From JBCCKC01 sp039182435 (GTDB lineage Bacteria > Verrucomicrobiota > Verrucomicrobiia > Opitutales > Coraliomargaritaceae): a stretch of DNA of 8,187 bases. The DNA lies in NCBI GenBank assembly GCA_039182435.1, contig JBCDCC010000110.1, positions 1-8,187 of the forward strand, written 5' to 3'. A model generated the notes under the pieces. It was not told the DNA's origin. It made no database searches and saw only the letters and a program-made list of their open reading frames with translations. The translations under genes and the position numbers were made by a program. Below, in pieces: positions 1 through 8,187 of this stretch (the first letter of the stretch is position 1; each line of letters opens with the position of its first letter).

Positions 1-115
1 CCGGGATCTTATCCTTCTTAGCCAAAGCATAGCGCATATTGATCCAGTCGAGATATAAACTGACGGAGAGCTTGAGCAATAGAAGCAAGGAGAAACTAGC
101 GAGAATCCAATTCAT
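1..115 (-). CDS. N-terminal fragment of a probable membrane-anchored M48 (Ste24-like) metallopeptidase
   Basis: Only the first 38 codons are present; the gene runs off the left edge. An ATG at 115-113 opens a frame with an in-frame TAA just upstream, so no longer start exists. The peptide begins MNWILASFSLLLLLKLSVS, one hydrophobic membrane segment or signal anchor (residues about 3-19), followed by LYLDWINMRYALAKKDKIP. An N-terminal membrane helix followed by a segment of the type 'L-W-N-x-R-(6-8)-D-x-(I/V)-P' resembles the N-terminal domain of Ste24/CAAX-type M48 zinc proteases, but the catalytic HExxH motif lies outside the window, so the family call is inference. No Shine-Dalgarno sequence precedes the start. 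The pilC terminator ends only 15 bases upstream, so this gene probably forms a separate transcription unit. It could instead be another single-pass membrane protein. Confidence 0.55.
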   Translation of the reverse strand, partial: MNWILASFSLLLLLKLSVSLYLDWINMRYALAKKDKIP

Positions 116-130
116 AAAAGGTGCTTAGAT

Positions 131-166
131 AAAAAAGAAAACCCGTGGCTGCAAGGCCACGGGTTT
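131..166 (-). terminator. Rho-independent terminator of the pil gene cluster
   Basis: An 11-bp perfect stem (139-149 pairing with 156-166, core CCCGTGGC/GCCACGGG) encloses a 6-base loop. In minus-strand transcription it is followed at once by a T-rich tract, TTTTCTTTTTT (141-131, overlapping the foot of the stem). It starts 22 bp after the pilC stop codon, the right place to end a pilC transcript. On the plus strand no T tract follows the hairpin, so it appears to work in one direction only. Confidence 0.93.
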
Positions 167-188
167 CCTAAAAAGGCTATCAATCCGA

Positions 189-1454
<1,266 letters not shown>

Positions 1455-1466
1455 GGGGTTTCGGAA

Positions 1467-3155
<1,689 letters not shown>

Positions 3156-3193
3156 TGGGGGAAAGAAAGTTAAGTAAACGGTAGCTGATCAAA

Positions 3194-4273
3194 TTAATCG
3201 GTGAATGTAGCGCCATTATCGAGGAGTTTCTCGCGCATTTCATTAGGGAGTTGTGATTTCGCCAAGGCATCTTCTGCCGAAATTAAATCTCGGTTGAAGA
3301 GACTCATCAGGTGTGCATCCAGGCTGATCATACCGTGAGTGGCACCGGTCTGAATATCTGAGTTGATGCGATAAGTCTTGTTCTCTCGGATAAGCTGAGA
3401 AATCGAGTTCGTCGTCACCATGATTTCAAAAGAAGCGACGCGACCGCCACCCGTCCTCTTACAAAGAACCTGTGAGATGACTGCAATGATGGAGGACGCC
3501 AACTGCGTGCGCATCTGGTCCTTCATGTCTGCGGGGAACGCATCCACGATACGATCTACGGTGCGCGCTGCCCCGGTAGTGTGAAGCGTCGCGAAGACGA
3601 GGTGGCCGGTCTCGGCCGCACTGACCGCAGCTTCAATCGTCTCAAGATCTCGCATCTCACCGACTAGAATCACGTCCGGATCTTGGCGAAGAGCGCCGCG
3701 AATCGCGTCGGCAAAGGACGAAACGTCGTTACCGACTTCTCGTTGCGTCACAATGCAATTCTTGTGGTCGTGGTAATACTCGATCGGATCCTCAATCGTG
3801 ATGATGTGGCCATCACGATGCTCATTGATCCAATTTACCATCGAGGCCAAAGTTGTAGATTTACCCGAACCGGTCGGACCGGTGACGAGAATAAGCCCGC
3901 GTGGACGGCTGATCAACTCCTTCACCTTACCCGGAAGACCAATCTCCTCCAGAGAAAAGAGATCCTTTGGGATTTGGCGGAGCACCATGCCATAGACACC
4001 TTTTGCCCGAAGCACACTCACCCGGAAACGGGCCTTCTCTTCATAGGCGAAACCGAAGTCTGCGCCACCAGTTGTTTTAAGCTTTTCCTGATTTGCGGAC
4101 GACGTGATCGCTTTCATCAAGTCCTCGGACTGATCTGCAGACAGCTTAGGGCCATCGACTGGCACCATACTCCCACCTATACGGAGTGTCGGGGGTTGGT
4201 TGACCTGCAGATGAAGGTCCGAAGCGCCCTGATCCACCATCAGTTCGAGCAGGTCATTCATCTCGTAGCTCAT
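3194..4273 (-). CDS. pilT: Type IV pilus retraction ATPase PilT (twitching motility)
   Basis: PilT is the cytoplasmic hexameric ATPase that depolymerises the pilus, giving retraction and twitching motility. The 359-aa product is close to the usual 340-370 aa. It starts with MNDLLELMVDQGASDLHLQV, the typical PilT PAS-like N-terminal domain. It shows Walker A GPTGSGKS (132-139), Asp box IEDPIEYYH (160-168), Walker B ILVGEMRD (202-209, E206) and His box GHLVFATLHT (223-232). The C-terminal GMISLDAHLMSLF region (314-326) is the PilT-type end. It lacks the tetracysteine and the long N-terminal domain of PilB, as expected. The AIRNLIRE signature is present in altered form as SISQLIRE (290-297). It lies 33 bp downstream of one pilB-like gene and 38 bp upstream of the other. 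An 8-nt sequence is repeated just before its ATG. PilU is an alternative, but no second PilT-like gene is visible here. Confidence 0.95.
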   Translation of the reverse strand: MSYEMNDLLELMVDQGASDLHLQVNQPPTLRIGGSMVPVDGPKLSADQSEDLMKAITSSANQEKLKTTGGADFGFAYEEKARFRVSVLRAKGVYGMVLRQIPKDLFSLEEIGLPGKVKELISRPRGLILVTGPTGSGKSTTLASMVNWINEHRDGHIITIEDPIEYYHDHKNCIVTQREVGNDVSSFADAIRGALRQDPDVILVGEMRDLETIEAAVSAAETGHLVFATLHTTGAARTVDRIVDAFPADMKDQMRTQLASSIIAVISQVLCKRTGGGRVASFEIMVTTNSISQLIRENKTYRINSDIQTGATHGMISLDAHLMSLFNRDLISAEDALAKSQLPNEMREKLLDNGATFTD

Positions 4274-4274
4274 C

Positions 4275-4291
4275 GTCTTAGAAGTCTTAGA
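4275..4291 (-). repeat. Short tandem repeat just upstream of the pilT start codon
   Basis: The sequence GTCTTAGA (plus strand) occurs at 4275-4282 and again at 4284-4291, a 9-base period. In the mRNA it reads TCTAAGAC twice, directly before the pilT ATG and where a ribosome-binding site would lie. It has no Shine-Dalgarno character. Two short copies could be chance; any regulatory role is speculation. Confidence 0.4.
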
Positions 4292-4306
4292 GGATTCGTT
4301 GATTGC

Positions 4307-6019
4307 TTAACTGCCGGAGACAGTCGCATGAAGAACTTCGTTTGGAGTCGTCACACCAGCGACGACTTTGCGGATACCGTCTTCACGCATAGAGCGCATG
4401 CCCATCTCACGTGCTTTATTCCGGAGCGAGACGAGACTCGCTTCCTCATAAATCATCTGCTGGAGCTCTTCATTAATGTTGAAGATCTCGAAGACGCCGA
4501 CACGACCTCGGAAGCCCTTGTTACACTTCGGACAGCCCTCTCCCTTCATAAAGGTAGCATCGGCTATCTGATCTGGGCGAATACCCAGCGAGCTGAGTAG
4601 CTTTTCGTCTGGCTCCGTCGGTGCGCGGCAACTTGGACAGTTCCGGCGCACCAAACGCTGGGCCATAATCGCCCGCACCGCAGCAGAGACGAGGAAAGGC
4701 TTAATCCCGATGTCAATCAAACGGCTAACTGCACTTGGCGCATCATTCGTGTGCAGTGTGCTGAAAACCATGTGTCCAGTCAGCGCTGCATTGACCGCAA
4801 TCTCCGCTGTCTCTTTATCCCGGATTTCCCCCACCATGATGATGTTGGGCGCCTGACGAAGCATCGAGCGCAGCGCTGCGGAGAAAGTCATACCGACTTC
4901 GCGGCGCACTTGCACCTGATTGACCCCCGTCATTTCATATTCCACCGGGTCTTCAACCGTGATGATCTTACGGTCTGGGTGGTTAATGTAGTTTAGCGCT
5001 GAATACAGAGTCGTCGATTTACCGGAACCGGTTGGCCCCGTCACGAGGAAAACCCCGTCCGGCAAAGCAATCACACGCTCGAAAATCGCTTGGTCATCAC
5101 TAAAGAATCCGAGCTCGGGTAGCCCAAGGCGCAGGCCCTCTTTATCGAGAATACGCATGACGATACTCTCGCCAAAAGCCGTCGGCAAGGTGGAGACACG
5201 CAAATCAATAGTCTTCTCGCCAACCTGAATGTTAATACGTCCATCCTGCGGCACACGCTTCTCTGCGATGCTCACATTCGACATCAGTTTGATACGGGAA
5301 ACGATCGAGGGCTGGAGGCGTTTCGGCGGATTCTCCACTTCGTGAAGCACCCCATCAATCCGGTAGCGCACACGAAAACGGCGCTCCAACGGCTCCATAT
5401 GGATATCAGATGCACGACGGCGCAGCGCTTCGGAAATAACCATATGCACGTAGCGGATAATCGGCGCTTCCTCTTCGCTGGCATTTGCTTCATCGCCGCC
5501 GGAGATCTCAAATTCGGACGATGCTTCGTCCTCACCTTCCATGCCAGCGAACATTTCGTTCACCTCACCGGACTGAGCGGAAGCCTCATAATGCGTCTCA
5601 ATCGCCTTCTCAATCGCGTCGAGTGGGGCCACGTTGCAGTTCACCGAGCGGCCAATCACGTGACTGATGCTATCGATCGCATCCATGTCGAGCGGGTCAA
5701 AAATCGCGAGTTCGACTTCATTATGATCAATCGCCAGTGGGAAGACCTTGTAGCGATTGGCGAGTTGGTAACTGACGGAACGCAGCGCTTCGTCTTCGAC
5801 ACGAACATCTTCGAGGTCAATGACTTCCATATTAAATTCGTCGGCGAGCACCTGAGCGAGCTGACTATGGGTCACGGCCTCATCGGCGACGAGGACGCTG
5901 AGAGGGCCGCCATCGCTGCCACCACCGCTCGCCTTGTCGCGTGCTGCTTCAATCGCAGCTTCATCGATCAAGCCTTTGTCAGTTAATATTTGGAGAACAA
6001 ATTCGTCGTCGGAGGTCAC
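4307..6019 (-). CDS. pilB: First PilB/GspE-type pilus assembly ATPase
   Basis: This 570-aa ATPase is paralogous to the one encoded between pilT and pilC. It has a T2SSE_N/MshEN-like N-terminal domain (about 1-145), an acidic Glu/Ser-rich linker (about 146-184) and an N2 domain from APIIRYVHMVISEAL (185). The motor core carries Walker A GPTGSGKS (328-335), Asp box TVEDPVEYE (354-362), Walker B IMVGEIRD (394-401, E398), His box GHMVFSTLHTND (415-426) and the tetracysteine C461, C464, C496, C499. The stretch before Walker B reads LRQAPN (387-392) where the paralogue and PilT have LRQDPD. The start is GTG at 6019: an in-frame TAA lies a few codons upstream, and the N-terminus aligns with the paralogue. 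The rho stop is 40 bp upstream with no terminator between. pilB followed by pilT is a common type IV pilus order, so this copy is a good candidate for the canonical extension ATPase; a GspE role cannot be excluded. Confidence 0.93.
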   Translation of the reverse strand: MTSDDEFVLQILTDKGLIDEAAIEAARDKASGGGSDGGPLSVLVADEAVTHSQLAQVLADEFNMEVIDLEDVRVEDEALRSVSYQLANRYKVFPLAIDHNEVELAIFDPLDMDAIDSISHVIGRSVNCNVAPLDAIEKAIETHYEASAQSGEVNEMFAGMEGEDEASSEFEISGGDEANASEEEAPIIRYVHMVISEALRRRASDIHMEPLERRFRVRYRIDGVLHEVENPPKRLQPSIVSRIKLMSNVSIAEKRVPQDGRINIQVGEKTIDLRVSTLPTAFGESIVMRILDKEGLRLGLPELGFFSDDQAIFERVIALPDGVFLVTGPTGSGKSTTLYSALNYINHPDRKIITVEDPVEYEMTGVNQVQVRREVGMTFSAALRSMLRQAPNIIMVGEIRDKETAEIAVNAALTGHMVFSTLHTNDAPSAVSRLIDIGIKPFLVSAAVRAIMAQRLVRRNCPSCRAPTEPDEKLLSSLGIRPDQIADATFMKGEGCPKCNKGFRGRVGVFEIFNINEELQQMIYEEASLVSLRNKAREMGMRSMREDGIRKVVAGVTTPNEVLHATVSGS

Positions 6020-6059
6020 AGGTAAGAGAATTTAGTAGAGGGTAATTCCAATGGCTATG

Positions 6060-7847
6060 CTAGCGAGAAACACTAATCAAGAACTCAGCGTTAGTATTCG
6101 TCTTTTTTATTCGCTGGATCAGCATCTCCATAGCATCGGTGGACGGTAGGCCTTTCATCGCTCTTCGCAATGAATAAATCTTCTGCATTTCGTCGGGGTG
6201 GTAGAGCAGCTCTTCTTTACGTGTTCCACTCTTGTCCATACTGAGTGCAGGAAAGATCCGCTTGTCAGAAAGACCCCGGTCGAGGTGGAGCTCCATGTTA
6301 CCGGTGCCCTTGAACTCTTCAAAGATCACCTCGTCCATCTTACTACCCGTCTCCACCAATGCGGTCGCGATGATCGTCAAACTGCCCCCATCCTCAATGT
6401 TCCGGGCCGATCCAAAGAAACGCTTCGGCTTCTGCAGCGCACTGGCCTCCACACCACCTGAGAGAATTTTACCGCTGCTCGGCATGGTCGTATTGTAAGC
6501 ACGAGCCAAGCGAGTGATCGAGTCCAGAAGGATGACTACATCCTCGCCAACCTCGACCATGCGTCGCGCCTTCTCGATCACCATCTCTGCTGCGTGGACG
6601 TGACTCTCGGCCGACTCATCGAAGGTCGAGCTAATCACCTCCCCTTTAACCTGACGGCGGAAATCAGTCACCTCCTCCGGGCGCTCATCGATCAGCAAGA
6701 TAATCAGATGCGCATCAGGGTAATTCCGCTGGATCGAGTGCGCCATACCTTGCATCAAGACAGTCTTACCTGTCCGCGGAGGCGCTACGATCAATCCACG
6801 CTGGCCGAACCCAACCGGGGTCAGGCAATCAACCACACGCATCGATAGGTTGTCCGACTTCGATTCGGTATCGGACTCCATCAAGATGCGCTGAAGCGGA
6901 TAATACGGCACTCGCTCCGTAAAAGGCACGATCTCTTTCAACGTCTCGGGATCACGCCCCATCACTTCAGTGATCTTCAGCACAAAGGGGCAAGACTCAT
7001 TCTCACGATGTGGGTGAAGCTGCGCCTTTACAATATGGCCGCGGAGCAAGCCGTAATGCTCGATCAAGGCCTGCGGCACGTAGGCACTGAGCGCTTTGAC
7101 CCGGTAGCTATCGCGCTCGTAAACGAGAAGCCCACCTTGATCATCTTCCAGAAGCTCGAGCACACCGACCGTTTCGATCAGCTCTTTACCTGCGAAAGCA
7201 TTTATGATGATCGCATTCAGCAACTGGTCGCGGTTCGGCGCATTCGGTGTCTCCACCGCCTTCGCCTCAGCCGTAGCGCGCAGCTCTGGCAGCGGCATTT
7301 CGTAGATGTCGTTAAAATTCAGGCTAGTCGAAGCATCGCTTTCGATCGCGGCCAAGAGCTCCTTGATCGAGTCAACAGATTGGAGCGCCTCATATTCTAA
7401 AAGTTCACCCAGTTCAATCGAGGTCTCTTCCTCGCGCGGGCGCCGCTTGCGATTGTTATTGTTGTTATTCTGCCAACGATTCTTACCCTTTGGTTTGCGC
7501 TTATTGTTCTTCGATTTGCTGTGGTTGCGCCCGCCTCGCTCCTGAGAGTGGCCATTCTGACCACCCTCCTGCGGAGCCTGACCTTCATTCGACTTATTCT
7601 CCTTAGGGGCTTCCGGCTGCTTTGAGATCGGTGAGGCTGGCTCAAAAGCGCCGACATCGTCACGATCTGAGCTGTAAACCGGCTCCGGAGAAGCTGTCTT
7701 CGCGGGCACATTCTCTGCACTCTCCGCTTTAACCGCCTTCTTATTGGCAACGCGCTTCTTCGCTGCCTTCTTTTTTGCCGGACGATCACTCGTCCTGCTA
7801 ATCTCACCACCTAAAGTAGTCTGGGTATTATCCTCTTCGGAACTCAT
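6060..7847 (-). CDS. rho: Transcription termination factor Rho with long disordered N-terminal extension
   Basis: Rho is a hexameric RNA-dependent ATPase/translocase that ends transcription of untranslated RNA. The product is 595 aa against 419 in E. coli; the excess is a low-complexity N-terminus. Residues 1-80 are Lys/Ala/Pro/Ser-rich, and about 85-140 are Gly/Asn/Lys/Arg-rich with six consecutive Asn (127-132). A Rho_N-like helical region follows (about 175-220), then an OB-fold RNA-binding domain from VGVLELL (227) to about 300, and the RecA-like core. The core shows Walker A APPRTGKT (355-362), DERPEEVTD (387-395), Walker B VVILLDSITRLARAYN (437-452), the Q/R-loop region SGGVEASALQKPKRFFGSARN (starts 463) and FKGTGNMELHL (512-522). 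These closely match E. coli Rho, so the motor should be active. ATG at 7847 is 57 bp after coaE; no terminator or clear promoter is visible in between, nor a Shine-Dalgarno sequence. Confidence 0.97.
   Translation of the reverse strand: MSSEEDNTQTTLGGEISRTSDRPAKKKAAKKRVANKKAVKAESAENVPAKTASPEPVYSSDRDDVGAFEPASPISKQPEAPKENKSNEGQAPQEGGQNGHSQERGGRNHSKSKNNKRKPKGKNRWQNNNNNNRKRRPREEETSIELGELLEYEALQSVDSIKELLAAIESDASTSLNFNDIYEMPLPELRATAEAKAVETPNAPNRDQLLNAIIINAFAGKELIETVGVLELLEDDQGGLLVYERDSYRVKALSAYVPQALIEHYGLLRGHIVKAQLHPHRENESCPFVLKITEVMGRDPETLKEIVPFTERVPYYPLQRILMESDTESKSDNLSMRVVDCLTPVGFGQRGLIVAPPRTGKTVLMQGMAHSIQRNYPDAHLIILLIDERPEEVTDFRRQVKGEVISSTFDESAESHVHAAEMVIEKARRMVEVGEDVVILLDSITRLARAYNTTMPSSGKILSGGVEASALQKPKRFFGSARNIEDGGSLTIIATALVETGSKMDEVIFEEFKGTGNMELHLDRGLSDKRIFPALSMDKSGTRKEELLYHPDEMQKIYSLRRAMKGLPSTDAMEMLIQRIKKTNTNAEFLISVSR
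7452..7469 (-). repeat. AAY trinucleotide run encoding six asparagines in Rho
   Basis: Six consecutive Asn codons (AAT/AAC mixed, in the order AAT AAC AAC AAT AAC AAT) encode Rho residues 127-132, in the middle of the basic, disordered extension. The mixed synonymous codons mean this is not a pure slippage-prone microsatellite, which suggests that the amino-acid tract rather than the DNA repeat is kept. Confidence 0.75.
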
Positions 7848-7904
7848 ATATATTCGTTGCCCAATCTATCATTGCCCATCGTCCAGATCAGCGAGCCTCT
7901 GATT

Positions 7905-8187
7905 TCATCCACACTGACGATGCAACTGTTGGGATAGACGCTTGGTTTGTTTTTCTAAAAATTCTAAAGTGCCTGCATTAGTTAAAGCATAGTCTGATCG
8001 ATCAATCTTTTCTGAAGTAGGCATCTGTCTCCGACGACGTTGCTGGACGTCCTCTGCAGAATACCCCCTTTCGGACATTCGCTGATCTACTATCCACTCA
8101 GGACTATGGACACAGACAACACAATCGAACTGAGACTCAAGACTTTTTTCGAAGAGCAGTGGGATCTCCACCAGCCATGCCGCATCC
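7905..8187 (-). CDS. coaE: Dephospho-CoA kinase CoaE, C-terminal part
   Basis: CoaE phosphorylates the 3'-hydroxyl of the ribose of dephospho-CoA with ATP, the last step of coenzyme A synthesis in the cytoplasm. About 93 C-terminal residues are present; the 5' half with the P-loop lies beyond the right edge. The frame is open to the edge and reads DAAWLVEIPLLFEKSLES, matching the conserved CoaE 'V-x-P-L-L-x-E' strand. Then comes a V-V-C-V-H-S-P-E-W segment, equivalent to the family's 'V-V-x-x-x-x-E-x-Q' nucleotide-binding region, then RMSERGYSAEDVQQRRRRQM, equivalent to 'R-x-x-x-R-x-x-x-x-x-x-x-x-x-R-x-x-x-Q', and SDYALTNAGTLEFLEKQ, equivalent to 'A-D-x-V-I-x-N-x-G-x-x-x-x-L'. A GTG at 8171 is in frame but falls inside conserved sequence, so it is not the true start. 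rho follows after 57 bp. Confidence 0.9.
   Translation of the reverse strand, partial: DAAWLVEIPLLFEKSLESQFDCVVCVHSPEWIVDQRMSERGYSAEDVQQRRRRQMPTSEKIDRSDYALTNAGTLEFLEKQTKRLSQQLHRQCG

Noticed and set aside
3683..4600. A 305-codon open frame on the plus strand spanning pilT and the end of the first pilB
   Set aside because: It crosses two well-supported minus-strand genes and the gap between them, and its product has low-information composition with no known fold. Treated as an antisense shadow.
5342..5986. A 214-codon open frame on the plus strand
   Set aside because: It is antisense to the N-terminal half of the first pilB gene. The minus strand has an unbroken, family-like protein here, and no ribosome-binding or promoter signal supports the plus-strand frame.
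6020..6059. Possible terminator or promoter between rho and the first pilB
   Set aside because: The 40 bases have no inverted repeat followed by T residues and no clear -35/-10 pair, so neither was annotated. A promoter inside the 3' end of rho cannot be excluded by eye.
7397..7810. A 137-codon minus-strand open frame within rho
   Set aside because: It is in another frame across the low-complexity, Arg/Lys-rich N-terminal extension of rho, which leaves alternative frames open by composition. No start signal or family resemblance was seen.
7848..7904. Possible rho promoter or leader regulation in the coaE-rho gap, including TTGCCCA repeated at 7857-7863 and 7872-7878
   Set aside because: Candidate -10-like AT-rich bases lie too near the ATG and no properly spaced -35 could be found. 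Two 7-base copies are easily chance. No hairpin terminator or attenuator was seen.

Overview
The window is a compact, one-directional stretch of bacterial chromosome. Every gene I can support lies on the minus strand, so transcription runs from the right end (8187) to the left end (1). In transcription order it holds: the C-terminal part of coaE (dephospho-CoA kinase); rho (transcription termination factor, with a long disordered N-terminal extension); a PilB/GspE-type pilus-assembly ATPase; pilT (pilus-retraction ATPase); a second PilB/GspE-type ATPase; pilC (inner-membrane platform protein); a strong intrinsic terminator; and the first 38 codons of a new gene that looks like a membrane-anchored M48/Ste24-type protease. 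Gaps between genes are 57, 40, 33, 38 and 12 bp from coaE to pilC. None contains a terminator hairpin, so co-transcription up to the terminator at 131-166 is likely but not proven.

Organism: the gene order, an Asn/Lys/Arg-rich insertion in Rho, two PilB-like ATPases around pilT, and start codons without a clear Shine-Dalgarno sequence suggest Verrucomicrobiota, perhaps class Opitutae (Puniceicoccales/Coraliomargarita-like). This is inference from general familiarity; no marker gene here settles it.

Function: the four pil genes form the cytoplasmic motor and inner-membrane platform of a type IV pilus. PilB-type ATPases power pilin polymerisation through PilC, and PilT powers depolymerisation and retraction. 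PilT points to a retractile type IVa pilus rather than a plain type II secretion system. The pilins, prepilin peptidase, alignment proteins (PilM/N/O/P) and secretin (PilQ) are not in the window and must be encoded elsewhere. coaE and rho are housekeeping genes that may share transcription with the motor genes.

I see no RNA gene, CRISPR array, insertion sequence, prophage or obvious horizontally acquired island, no intergenic stretch longer than about 75 bp, and no convincing plus-strand gene. I found no wholly new system. The points most worth a second look are the disordered N-terminus and altered RNA-binding site of Rho, the paired PilB paralogues with one altered ATPase motif, and the terminator sitting directly in front of the next start codon.
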